Assembly: GCA_003427395.1 (NCBI GenBank) | Contig: BFEA01000287.1 | Span: 1,740,564-1,778,114 of the forward strand | Reading direction: 5' to 3' | DNA from: Chara braunii | Taxonomy: Eukaryota; Streptophyta; Charophyceae; Charales; Characeae | DNA: 37,551 nt | Shown: positions 18,681 to 30,085 of the stretch, one piece after another | How the letters are laid out: each line of letters opens with the position of its first letter | Position numbering within the stretch: position 1 is the first letter of the stretch | Notes under the pieces: generated by a model | What the model saw: only the letters and a program-made list of their open reading frames with translations | Database searches by the model: none | What the model was told of the DNA's origin: nothing | Program-made: the position numbers and the translations under genes

Positions 18681-20260
18681 CTATTGAAATATCCGTAGGT
18701 GGGTCCTACTTCTAGGGGCTTCTATCCCTTGTGTCCTTAGTTGGGTATGTCGCCATTGTGCGAACCACAGTTTGTCCTGGTCTATTCTAGCTATCCTACC
18801 TTCTCCTAACTGATCTTTTACGAAAGTTTCTATTATTTTATCCATGTTTGTGATACTCTCTTCTATTTTCCTGCAGGTTTTCTTCCACCGTCCTCTATAC
18901 TCAACCTCTATCAGCTGCAAAACTCATTCCCAAGCTTCTAGGGGTGACATGGTTGAGTGATCAATCGTTTCTTGGCACCTGTGCTTCCAAATCATCCATA
19001 AGGTCGCAAACCTTAAAATGTGGAAGAAGGAAACTTTGAATCCTTGCCATGAGTTGTGGGTGTGTAAGCCAAATAAGAGAGCGACCTGGTCCGATGGCAT
19101 TGTTTTGTTAGTGATTGAGTGCCAAAGAAGGGAAGCTGATGTGCAGAGCTGTTTGGCTTTCTGGCAGCCTAGTAGACAGTGTTCTATATCTTCTGGCAAT
19201 CCCTCGGGACAAATAACGCATAGTTCCTGCATAGGGGATCTCAACTCAGCATTCCTTCTCTTGTTCAGCCATCTGTTAACTGGGAGGGCCCGATGGGCGA
19301 GTAGCCATTGGAAGCTTCTCATTCTGCTAGAGGTGATGGCAAGTAATCTACTCCACGAGGTGACGAGGTCGTGGTTCGGTGGCAGATTGAGGTGGGTTTC
19401 CCATCTTTGGTTGATCATTTGGGCGATTGAGACCTATCTCATTCTTAGGGCATACCCCAACTTAGTAGAGTATTCTAGAATGTTGTTACATTTCTCTATT
19501 CTTAGTCTGCCCGACTTCCTCTTCCAAGCCCATTCCGCGGGGTCAACTTCCAAATCTGTGATACCCACGAGAGGTTTATATATGCGTCGTTCCTAAGTTT
19601 CCTCATTGCTTGTTCTGGAAGGGCGATTTCTCCCGAAGGGTTACGACCTAAGAGGCTTGTGGTTGAACCTGGGTCTTCGATTGAGTATATGCCACATATT
19701 AACCATGCGTTCTGTGGTCCCTCTCTTGAGCGGAATTGATAGGCGCTGGTGGGGATGTTTTGAGTCAGTCATGTTGCCCAGTCCCCTGTTCTCCACTCGC
19801 AAGAGCCCTTCAATAATTCGTGCCAGCTCTCTGGTACTGCGATTTGGATGTTGTTCAGGCTCGCTTGTAGATTGTGGCAGCCCCTCAAGGTTTCCCTTAG
19901 TTCTCCTACCGTTTTCCATCTCTTGTCTGAATCTTGCCAGAGGTGTTTGATTTGCCACACTCCCTTTTCTAACCAGGCCTCCCATTTTGTGTCCTTTGTG
20001 GTTAGGTTCCATGGTTTCCCTTGTGAGTCCAGCAGGGCTTGGTTACAGAAGATCGGTTGCCTGAGGAGTTCCCTCCATGTTTTCAATCGCTGCCTCCAAA
20101 AGTCCTCCCCTTGTTCTTCTTCCTGGTCCCCTTGGTGGTCTGCTTGCATCCTGCCCTTCATCGCCCATGACTTATTCATGCGCAAGAAGAGGCCCCACAT
20201 GTTTTCAGGGGGTTTTATTTGACTGTTTGTTGTATTCTGCGGAGAGCTAGCGTGCTGCAA
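18681..20260 (-). pseudogene. LINE ORF2 C-terminus with zf-RVT zinc finger
   Basis: The frame after the RT gives WGLFLRMNKSWAMKGRM, a Trp-rich connector, and SRMRSFQWLLAHRALPVNRWL. Then CVICPEGLPEDIEHCLLGC matches the CX2C...HX4C pattern of the zf-RVT domain found after many plant LINE RTs. The ORF ends with a TAG at 18681-18683. Frames change at about 19.77 and 18.92 kb. No RNase H domain is seen. Confidence 0.75.
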
Positions 20261-20477
20261 GGTAGGTTGTCGTTAGTTATCATTTTGATGATCCACTTCA
20301 TTTGGAGGGCTTTGATTTGGGTTTCAGGGTCCAGGATTCCCAACCCCCCTTGCGATTTCCTTAGGGTGACATACTTCCATGCTACTTTAGGAATGAAATT
20401 TACTCTAGATGGATCTCCGGTCCATAAATAGGCGGTTGCCTTCTTCTAAGTTGAGTTCTTCGCCGCTTAGGTGGGAT

Positions 20478-21962
20478 TCAAATCGTGGCAGCATACCACA
20501 TCATTGCGAAGATTGATGCGTTTAGGATCAGGTCTCTGCCAAATATTGAGGTGTAGACATTGGACCAGCTGCCCAATTTGGCAATCATCTTATTTATTAT
20601 GGCTGGAGCCATTGTTTGGTTAGTGCCATGCTTGGAAACTTGGATTTCTAGAAATCTGAGGGGTTCGTTGCCACGTGACCAGTTCATTCCTGCCGGTGTA
20701 CTTTGATGGGGGTCAGTTTGTGGGTCTGTTAGCCACCAGCTTATTGTTTTGGGCCAGTTAATTCTCATTTTTGATGCAATTTGGAAAGCTTGCATGACTC
20801 GAGTGAGAGTTTGAAAGGAAGAGTATGAGGCTCGTATTAAGACTGTCAAGTCGTCCACAAAGAGAATGGTTTATGTTGATTGGATGTTGTCTGTCCTCTA
20901 CCAGTCTTTCAATCGACGGGTCTTTTCTTAGAAAGGAGGCAATCATCTCTATGATGAAGAGAAAGATTGGGGCTGCTAGCGGGTCTCCCTGTCGTAATGA
21001 TTGGGACATTCGGTATGGTTGTGATATATGGTCGTTGACCTGTACTCGTCCATGGGCTTCCGAGTACAGGATCTGGACCCATTTTTTGAAGTTCGGACCT
21101 ACCGCCATTTTTTCCATGCATTGTTGTAAGAAGTTCCATTAACCTGGTCGTACGCTTTTTCGAAGTCAAAGAATAATATGGCTGCGTTCATTTTTTTATC
21201 CTAGATGTATCTGACTGATTTGTTGAGGGTCATTACGTTATCGAGTATGAATCTTCCAGGAATAAATCCTGTCTGGTCGATGTGGAGCCAGTTCCTTGTG
21301 ATTGTTCTGATTCTGTTGGCTAGCAATTTAGCTAAAATTTTATAAGTTACTGGGAGAAGAGAGATTGGTCTGTAGTTTCTGATGTCTGTTGGGTCGCCGT
21401 TCTTGTGGAGTAGGGAAACTACACCAGTGCTTTGAAGTTCCCCTAGTGTGCCTCTATTCCATGCCTTCTCTAGGAATTGGAGATATTATGTGCCTAGAGC
21501 TGGCCAAAAGGATACCCAAAACTCCTTGGATAGTCCGTCCAGTCCTAGGGTCTTGTTCGGCTTCATTGATTGCAGTGCTTCATAGACTTCTTGTTCCGAG
21601 ATCAGCCTGTCCAAAGTCGTCGCTTGTTCTTTTGAGATGGTCTTATCTAAGTGAGTCAGGAATTTGACTTCTTGTTTCGAGATCAGCCTGTCCAAAGTCG
21701 TCGCTTGTTCTATTGAGATGGTCTTATCTAAGTGAGTCAGGAATTTGGCTCTTGCGCGTGAGGTTTCATGGTGTGAGCAGTCCCGTTCCTTGGATGTGTA
21801 GAGGTTCTGAAAGAAAGCAGCTACTGCTGCTAGCATCTGCTGTGGGTTATATGTCAGTCCCTGTTCCGTCTGCAGTTTTTCTATGCTTGCATTCCTTGCG
21901 GTTGTCTTGATTCTGTTAAAGAAGTATTTGGTCATTCTCTCGCCTTCTTCCCGTTCCTTCAT
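20478..21962 (-). pseudogene. LINE ORF2: reverse transcriptase domain
   Basis: Motifs in order are KYFFNRIK, EALQSMKPNKTLGLDGLSKEF, NYRPISLLPVTYKILAKLLA, QTGFIPGRFI, FFDFEKAYD (catalytic Asp), RQGDPLAAPIFLFIIE and FVDDLTVL (catalytic Asp pair). These define a LINE-type RT. A TGA at 21963-21965 separates it from the upstream part in the same frame. A TAG at 21201-21203 lies just before the FFDFEKAYD motif. Frameshifts near 21.14 kb and 20.86 kb break it further. An in-frame 81-bp tandem duplication lies at 21586-21747. Confidence 0.88.
21586..21747 (-). repeat. 81-bp in-frame tandem duplication in LINE RT
   Basis: Units 21586-21666 and 21667-21747 differ at two or three bases by eye. Each encodes 27 residues (KFLTHLDKTIS.EQATTLDRLIS.QEV) upstream of the RT core. 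Confidence 0.9.
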
Positions 21963-22289
21963 TCAGGCACTCATCCTCAAGCCCTTGTTCCTCCATTCCT
22001 CCCATTCGGTCATCTCCTGCCTGGTTCGTTCAAAGACTCTTTCGTATAAGTGATTCCCTGGGTCACTTAGGAGATTCCTTTCTTCCACCCTTATTGCCTG
22101 TTGTAATTCTTCCTCTCTTGCTTTTCTCTTGGAGGTGATTATTCTGGAGGCCTTAGTAGTGGATTCCGCCAGGGCCACAACCAAGTCCGGGAAGTGTTGG
22201 TTAGTGTAATCGTGGTTAATGCACGCGGACAGAACTGTGTCCCTTATTTCTGGTGTATTTAACAATGAGTTGTTGATTTTGAAGAAGCT

Positions 22290-23175
22290 TCGTCCTCTAT
22301 TAGGGGAAGCCCCTAGGTTAAGGCACAGGCTGATTGGTTTGTGGTCAAGGCCTGCGAACGGGGGAGTTCTCCGATTTTTGTGTTATGGATTGTACCTATG
22401 AGCGATCCTGATGTCAGAAAGTAATCTATTCGGGACGCTGAGATGTGCTGACTCCTATTCCTTTTTAGGTGAGTGCATTCCTTGCTGTCTGGGTGTAGAA
22501 CTCTGAATGGATCTATTTGGTCTTTTTCCGTCATCAACTCGTGAATGGGCAGGGCTTCGCTCCACGTGGCTTGTGTTGTCCCCGCTGTCGCTCCTGAAAA
22601 GCGGTCCCTAGTTGGATCAAGTGCTGCGTTCCAGTCCCCTGCCAGAATAAGTTGCATATTGGAAGTGCACCTCGGTAGGAGGTCTGCAATTAGTCTGGCT
22701 CTTTGGTTCAGAGTGTCCGGGGTGTAAACAGTTAGTATCCCGAATTTCTCTCCGTGTATCTGAAAGTCTATGCTGGCCCATCTTCCTTCTTCTGCATCTG
22801 GGGTTCGGTTCTAATAATCCTGTTCGATGCTATGGATTTAGCATGTAATAGGATAGCCACTCCTGCTGAATTGGGGCGAGGGGACGGGGCACAAATTACT
22901 TCTTTTACCCATCTCAGTTTTCTTATTATGTGTGCTTGGGTTCTTTGGTGTTCCTCGGAGTCCGTTAGGTGGGTCTCTTGGATGCAAAGAAGGTCAGGTG
23001 GGGACCGCCCGAACCAGTTTGTGCCCTTGATTAGGTAATCCAATTTCTTCTGGTTGGTAAGTATAGAGGACATCCCATTAACATTCCATGAAATGATTGT
23101 AAGGTCTGGCTCAGGCTCGCGAAGGCCGAATTTTCTGCGAACCCAGGGTCTTAACCATTCCCCTTCCTGATCCAC
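22290..23175 (-). pseudogene. LINE ORF2: AP-type endonuclease domain
   Basis: The domain nicks target DNA to prime reverse transcription. Visible motifs in order are ISWNVNGM, CIQETHL, GDWNA, SRIDYFL and, in another frame, LDHKPI, corresponding to the usual metal-binding and catalytic Asn, Glu, Asp and His positions. Frameshifts near 22.77 kb and 22.35 kb break it. Upstream (23638-23227) there is further minus-strand frame (GSKSEGMEEW...) that may be the ORF1-ORF2 linker. Confidence 0.8.
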
Positions 23176-23785
23176 TATTGTTGTAGCTCACTTCTAACCT
23201 CACTGAGCCGTCTGCAGGGCATCTGTCTAGGAGCCAGTGGTTGCTCTCTCCCTCCTAATTGAGGTAGACCTCTGCAACTTTAGCCTGAGGAGCTTGGGGG
23301 AAAGTGTGAACAAACCACATGCTGTAACTAGTGCGCTGCTCAAAGCAGCCCTCTCTGCTACTACTCCCCCCAACAAGCCATATGGCATGGCTTCCACAGT
23401 TAGCCATGGAACCCAACACAGGTCACCATTGAGGCCTGCCGACTCCTCTAATTCCACCAATAAGGGTCGCAATTCCACCGCTTGTACTTCATTCTCTTGG
23501 TCCCTCCATTCTTCCATACCCTCTGATTTGGACCCCAAGATTCTCAGTTCAGCTGGTGTTCTGTCTAATATGAGCTCACGTAAGGTGTTATGTATGCAAT
23601 CCTGGTCTGGTACTGAGATCAGCGAGTTGGAACCGTGATAGGCAACTTCCCAGGTTTCAAAGTTGCTGTTCCAGCGGAACGGGATTATCGTTCTTCCCCT
23701 GGAACTGCTGCGTGCATCGAGTCTGGCCGCTGCTTCTATTTCCTTGTGGCTGCCCCCTGCTATGTCCTTGAGGGTTATGCATTGG

Positions 23786-26078
23786 TCATCCAGCTCCCTG
23801 TTCTGGTCCCTCAGTACGTTTAACTTGAGCTTCCAGGATTGCAGCGTGTTTTCTGAGGGCCTTTGCCGACTCCTCGTCCGTTGTTGTGGAGGGCCCTGGA
23901 GGTGGTATCGTGGAGAGGTTCTCCTGTGGATCCCTGTTCATTTTCTCTCTTATTCCTCTTCGCTGTCCTTTCGGCTCGGTGTTCAGCGTACGTTTTAGGC
24001 CAGATGAACCTTTGTTCGTAACTTTTTGTGTCCACTGTGATTCTGTTCTTCTCAATTCTTGTCTTCATACTGTATTGTGCTGCGTAAAATTCATTGAGCT
24101 CTCTTTCTTTCTTGAGGATCTCAAATCTATTCTCCATGATTATGTTGTCTTCCACTTTGGTTGCTGACCTGAGATTACGAAGGTGTTTGGGGTGTGCAAG
24201 TCTCACCTCTAGTTCCACGGTTCTGTTCAGTTCTAAGGAGCGGACATATTGCTGTACATAGTCGAGCGAGTCCATACCTTGCCCTTGTTCATCCTCCTTG
24301 TCGCCCATGTCCTCACCCTCTTCTTCTGAGCTCTCGTCCTCTGAGTCTCTCATAGCATTCTCATCAGCGTCCCCATCTGCGTCCTCCTCATTCCCTGGTT
24401 TTCACTACTCTCCAATCTAGTCCTCTTTTTGTCCCGACTTGCGTCTGGGGTCTGCTTCTCGCTTGAGCCGGTTGGCTGAGAAGAGTGGTGTGATCCTTCC
24501 ATGTCCACATCCTTCACTGTCCCTTGGGAGGTGTCCTCCTGCCTCCCTGTTCTGCTATGCCTGCTATCCCCCGTGTCCTGGTCTGACAACAGCGCGTTGG
24601 CCAGCCCGACCGATCGTTGCCTCCCCTTAATTGAGGCCGCTGAAGACGAATTGTTTACAGCTTCATGTGATTTCCGTTTCAGGGACCTGTCCATTTGCAC
24701 GCTATCCCTGTCCTTTCCAGTGGTGGAGGAGGACTTCGGTGTTGAGCAGGCGGAGTCCTGTTTTTTTTCTGGTGAAAATCCGGCTCGTTGATTCTCAAGG
24801 TATGCCCTCTCTGCATTCTGGCCAATTGTGTGCAGCTCATTCATTGTTTCCAGTCTTTGTTTCTCGTCCAATAGGCTCGCTTCCCCGATTACTTCCTGTT
24901 TTAGGTAGCCTGTGGATTTGTCCTCCGTTCTCTTAGCGCCTACTGCCCTCCATCTACTGGCGTACGGCGGGTAAATGTCCGGTTTGAGCTTGGGCTCCCC
25001 CTGGAGCACCCACACCCAGGTTGTCGTCAAAGACCCAACCTGTGTACTGTGCCTCGTTGATATACCACACCCCTGGTTTTGTATCACATTCAACCAACAT
25101 TGATTGTTTGAGTGTGATTTTCCTTCCTGTCTCTCCGGCTAGGGGGCAGTGCATTCCCATATCTCCCCTGTTTCTGCATTTGAAGCAGAAGGGATTTGTT
25201 TTCGTAGAGATGAAGACATTTAATTTTTGTCCGTTTTTCCTGAAGATCCAAACATCTGGAAATTTTGGGGGTGTGCCTGACGAGACTTCCAGGCAAGCCA
25301 CTCTTGCATCATGGTTTGGGGCCATGAACTCCAGGTTTGCTGGCAGCCAATCGATGATTGGGTTGTTGGGATACTCTTCCTGGAGTCTTTTCTGCACGAA
25401 ACTGTGTAGGCCTTCGGACAAGTTGTCAAACTGTACCCAGAAATGGTTTCTGAGCATCGTCTGACGATGCCTGGATGCTTCCGCTTGGGGCTTCCTGGGC
25501 GGTTGCCATGATTGGATCGTGACCACCGATCCTTTACATTTCAGCGCTCCTAGGGAGACCAGGAATTGGGTGTACATTGGGTCAATGCACAGAACCATTA
25601 CAGTGTACCTTCCCCTCTTGTGGTATGGTACATCCGGTTCTGTTCCGGGAATGCATTCCAACTCCTTCAGACGGTCCATGACCGACTTCCTTTTCTCGTT
25701 CAGCGGAAGATCCCTGTTTTTGTTCGTGAAATTGAAGAGCACTGCATGCTTCTCATATAATTCGTTGAGGGACTGCAGTTGTTCTTTTGGGTATTCCCAA
25801 ATCTTGACTTCTACCTCCTCTCCCACGTTGTTTTTGATGAATTCTTTTGTCTTGATAATTTCGGTTTTGATTTCTGTTTTGTTCATCAAAAACTCGATAC
25901 TCCTCTGTCCCAGGGTTCTTGGTGCTGCATGGGTCATTTGGATTCCTTCGGATGGGGTTTGAGTAGGGGTGCGCGAGCTCTGGGAGACCGTCGGAGACAG
26001 TCTTGGTGGCGGTTCTGCTGATGTTTTATCCCTTTTTTCCATCTCCCTGCGCGCTGCCTTACAGTAGGAGTTGGTCAT
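23786..26078 (-). pseudogene. LINE ORF1 (zinc-knuckle RNA-binding protein)
   Basis: A 374-codon frame (26078-24954) starts MTNSYCKAARREMEKRD. It includes a globular region resembling the ORF1 N-terminal domain of plant LINEs and an atypical knuckle CFKCRNRGDMGMHC. Spacing equals CX2CX4HX4C, but the expected His is Asp. The reading continues after frame changes in 25093-24350 (Ser/Lys-rich, low complexity) and 24353-23786, which is acidic at its start and then charged and helical. Such proteins bind the LINE RNA into a ribonucleoprotein. The frame changes could be decay or sequencing error. Confidence 0.75.
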
Positions 26079-26090
26079 TGTTGTCTAGTT

Positions 26091-27240
26091 TTATTTTGCT
26101 GTGGCAGTGTTAAGGATTGGGCAGGGGTTATCTTCCCCACTTGGTAGTCAGTTGTTATGTTTAATGTTGTTCAATCAGATAAAATAAAAGGGAGTCCAAT
26201 GGCTAATAATGGCGCTGTGTGAATAAGTGTTAGTTAGTCTATCAAAAAAAATAATCATAGACTAATGTGCTATACAGTGGTTAGCTTCCTAGATCAAGCG
26301 TCCGGTAGCGTTTTGAAGCGCTGAAAGGCCGTCTATCCTCTCTCTGAGCGAGACAAAACTTTTTCACCCATCACTTGAGAATTGTTCGATCAGTCTGTGA
26401 TGGATGCCTGTCTGTTCCACAGCATTCTTCTAGGCTTCATCTTAATCTCGAGATCCTTCGTCAAGTGCCAGTGATGTTTCAGGGGTGGATAGTTGGTGGG
26501 CTGCAAGGAGGGGTTTGAATGGTCCTCGGATCATTGTTGGGTTCAGACGCCAGGAAGCCACTGATAGGGCGGAGTGGTCTGGGAGGGGGTGCGGGTATGG
26601 GGATATGATCGGGGGATGGTAGCGATGCTTTTAGGGATGTGGGGGGTTGTCGAGAAGGCGGTAGGTACACGGTAGGGACTGTAGATGGGGGGGGGGGTTC
26701 GTGGGGGGTTGGGTGTTTGGTCGATGGGTTCCTGGGGGGGGGAGGGGTAAGAGTAAGAATGGTGATATGCCGTGGATCACGGGGGGGCACCTTGGGGGGG
26801 GGGGGGGGGGCGGGGAGAGTTGATGGGGGGATTAGTTGAGAGTGTGGATGGCTGGGAAGAGAAGCCTTGTGGAGGGTGTGAGGGTGGGTGGCCGCAGGCG
26901 TGCGGAGTCAGAGGGAGGGGGAGGGTAGCGTGTGGTAGAGTAATGATGGAGAATTTTGGATGCGGAGGGAGTGGGTGACGGGCAACCTTCGAGCGACCTG
27001 GATCGTGTACGTATTGAGACTGGCGTGTTCTCGTTTCACATTCCTGGTTTGGGCGGACGAAATGGGTGAGAGTGGATTGTCACTCTGCTGGACGATCTCG
27101 ATCCAGCGGGAGTCATATTCAGGGTTTGTCCTTTTGTGTGTTTGGCGATTCAGCATTAAAAATTGTAACGAAAGGGACACTATAGTGAGGTTCGACTGTT
27201 CTTCCGCTCGTTCCTGTAGCTCCTGCCACTATTTGCTAAA
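26091..27240. other. Intron sequence with extreme G-rich tract
   Basis: From about 26480 to 26960 the + strand is dominated by GGGGG runs, including long poly(G) near 26685, 26735 and 26793-26811. The Pro-rich minus frames there are composition artefacts. Many G runs lie close enough together to allow G-quadruplexes. No gene is recognised. Confidence 0.6.
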
Positions 27241-27299
27241 AACGAGATAGCGACAGCCCTTGTTTGCTTTATTGTCCTGTTCTCTATGGGTGGGTATCG

Positions 27300-27600
27300 G
27301 AGTCTAGAACTTCACGAGGCTACTCTAAACCGTGCTCTAATGATGACTTCTTTATGGAGGATGTTGATCCGGTCGAAGCGTTGGAGTTCTCTCGTCATCT
27401 TCCGTAAGTGTTGCCGGCTTGCCTGATGTGGAACAATCTTACCTCGTTTCGTCGACAGGCTTGACTTGGCTCGTCATGACGTGCTTGTTGTTTGTTGGAG
27501 TGGTTCGACCTCCGCTTTCCTTCCCGATTACTTCCCTCTCTTTTGCTTTACTCTCCTCCGATCCCCTTGCTTGCTTTCCTCTCCTCAACCCTCTCTCCTT
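27300..27600 (+). other. Possible orphan exon pair
   Basis: The frame SNDDFFMEDVDPVEALEFSRHLP ends at CATCTTCC|GTAAGTG (27402/27403), phase 2. The acceptor TTTCGTCGACAG (27461) leads in matching phase into LDLARHDVLVVCWSGSTSAFLPDYF. The family is not recognised and it does not resemble MMS19. It could be a remnant of a transposon gene or chance. Confidence 0.25.
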
Positions 27601-29600
27601 TGCCTTCTGGCTTCCACTCAACAGCTCCCTCCCTTCCCCTGCTGGCTCCCAGTGCCCGCATCCTCTCTTCCTCTCATTTTCATTATTTTCCGACTCAAAG
27701 AACATTCTGTTAGGGATCCACCAGTCAACAAATGTCTTCCCCTTATTCAGCTATATTCTTCTCCTAGTCAGGTTTCGGTATATCATAGATTTGGTGCAGT
27801 TCTATTTCTGCATAGCCGATGTAGAAAAACAGTGAAGGTTTGGGAAGAGTGTTCCAGACGAATTGTGATTTAGTACCACAAAAATGAGCATCCTGATAGT
27901 GTATTTACGTAGATTTGGAATTTTAGACTGTTCATCTGTTTATTAGGAACAGCTCTATCTGTTTAATGTTTATATATTGTTTACCCACCTTTTGGAATCA
28001 GTGTTATTGTTCCACGTGGACAAACAATATAGACTGAATCCATTGGGCCCATAACGACCTGCAAGGAACCCTGCTGTAATAACACAGCTCAAATCTTCAA
28101 TGCTGCGGGCAAAGCCTCGTCACTTTTGGTGAAAGGCCTGAAAGAGTGGTCCAAAGTCACGACCCAGGCCTGAGAAATGGCTAAGAGAGTGCCTAGGGTC
28201 ATGGGGTACCAAGACCTGAGTCAAAAACTGTGCCCCGTGCCCCAACATGAGGCAGTTGACTCTTGGAATTTCAAGAGTCAACCCCAGCACGGGATTCCAG
28301 GCCCAATAATCAAAGTCAACCCGCTGGTCAGCCACGGCCATCGATCAGATACACATCAATTGTTGTCTGCAGGTATCCGGAAGACTCCAGTCCAAGTGGG
28401 ACACATGGGATGGGAACTGCACCTCATCCAGACCATTGGTCCTTGATTCATCCAGGCCGTCGACCCGAGGAGACTGAGGGCTGGTCAACGCGAGTCAACA
28501 CCTAGGCTACCAGAGTGGCCCGGGGCCACTTGCCTGGCCGGGACAAAAAAATATAAGTATAAAAACATAAATTGTTTTCTAACTTTTGCGAGGCTCAAGG
28601 CCTCGATCTGCCCTACTGGGCCCTTTTTTCTGTACAGTCGGCCACCCTAAGTGAAGGCAGGCTCGACCCAGGGCCTACAGGCCTAATTTTGGGGTCACCA
28701 CGCAACTGGGTAAATACGGGCAGTTGCGCAGCGCCAGTTGGTTGAGAGCGCCCAGGCCCAGGCTGCCTCTTTTGAATGTAACTGAGGCAGGCCCTGGGCC
28801 AGATTCGCAACATGGACCAAACCCAGGCCGCAGGCAGTTGGACACGGGCAACCACCACAGGCCCAGGGCCTGTTTCGTTTGGACTGGGGCTCAGCCTCTC
28901 TGGGCCTACCGGAAGCTTCTGGGCAGGGGCCCAGCGCAGCCAATCTGCACGCAAGGCAGGCAGGCCACTTCCATTTAGGAAAGTGCCTGCCCACACATTT
29001 GGCATTCGGGCACTGGCTGCATGCTGCGCTAACGCTGGCCAGCGCTCACGTGCTCACGGGCGAGCTGGAAGGAGCAGGCAGCCATAGCCGAGCTGCGCTC
29101 CTGTAAGCTGGATAGGGCGCATGGTGGTCTTTGGGTGCACGAGGTTGTGAGTGATACGAGAGACATACCTGGTCCTTGAGGCGAACGGCATTGACCGAGA
29201 TCTGCTCGTACTTCGGGGAGCTGTTGACGTCATCAGCGGCATTGTACATAGGCTAGATACGATCTGCCATTTGTAGTCTGGGCGCCGAGCGCCAGATAGG
29301 ATGTCGACATTGGTTCTTTGTTGATGATGATGAGTCTACTCGAACATTGCCACTTATGAGCTTTTGCTGTGCTCTTATTTGGTGTGACTTGTATGCAATT
29401 CTGCTTTTGGTTCGAGGTCACGACTATCTGGTCTCAGTATGTATGATGCTGTTTGGTTTCTGAAGTTTGCTATCGCTCATTTTCTTTGCACTTTATTTTT
29501 TATTTTAAATTTGGTAAAGAATTTCGATGTGACCCCGAGGCAAAAGTTGTTCAGTTTATTTTTCTGCATAACATAGTTTTTTTCCGGATTTTTTTAGTTT
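27600..29600. repeat. Mixed repeat DNA incl. CAGGCC-rich block
   Basis: 27500-27700 is pyrimidine-rich. A reverse diverged copy of the hairpin repeat (CACCTAGGCTACCAG near 28499) is followed by CCAGGCCCAGG/GGGCCTG-rich sequence (28610-28960), similar to 6.84-7.02 kb. At 29280-29322 a diverged relative of the 8.2-kb foldback arm (GGCGCCGAGCGCCAGATA...) is visible. No gene is supported. Confidence 0.5.
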
Positions 29601-29608
29601 TTTTTGCT

Positions 29609-30085
29609 AGTGTAATGACCCGCCAAAAACACAGACTGAGAACACTGCTGATTTCTGGGATTTGCCGCTGGAATGAATGCCTTGCTGAGATTCCCGCATT
29701 CTGCTGTGGTTTCCATATCTGTGTGTGTGCGTGCCTATTGGTTTGCATGCCTGTCTGAGTGCTTGTCGGCTGAGTGTGTTGTGACCCGCAAGGGTACTTG
29801 TTGGTTGAAAGTTCCCGCTGGGCCAGTACTTACCTGTGGCCGTGACTTTGAGGGTTGCAGTGGGGAAAACACTCAAGTAGGGGGGTTAGGCCCGCGACAC
29901 TTAGAGCAGCGGGAAAAAAAAACACTCAAGTAGCAGGTAGGCGGTACCACTCAAGTAGTGGTAGACGTGTCGGGTACTGGAGACCGAGCAGAAGAAGACA
30001 AAAAGTTGGCATTTTTAGAGGCCCAGTAGCGGTAGGTTAGAGGTAGGCCGGTACCAATCCAATTAGCCCGGGTCTAGGGCCTGTC
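29609..30085 (+). repeat. LTR-like repeat, copy 1
   Basis: Begins TGTAATGACCCGCCAAAAAC and contains GGATTTGCCGCTGGAATG, GCCTGTCTGAGTGCTTGTCG, CTTACCTGTGGCCGTG, repeated ACACTCAAGTAG and GGCATTTTTAGAGGCCCAGT. Copy 2 at 31853-32280 has the same order. The TG start and Ty3-like opening suggest LTRs, but the ends are not proven. Confidence 0.7.

Larger units (their letters stand above)
18524..26090 (-). mobile_element. Degenerate non-LTR retrotransposon (LINE)
   Basis: A nearly complete LINE lies antisense to MMS19 in its largest intron. From 5' to 3' on the minus strand: ORF1 with a zinc knuckle, an AP-type endonuclease, a LINE reverse transcriptase, a C-terminal zf-RVT-type zinc finger, a short 3' UTR and a telomere-like end. 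Stops (for example 21963-21965 and 21201-21203) and several frameshifts make it inactive. The 5' limit is approximate; no target-site duplication was identified. Confidence 0.85.

Noticed and set aside
26479-26790. Proline-rich 103-residue frame on the minus strand
   Set aside because: A direct consequence of G/C homopolymers; no domain and no splice or start context.
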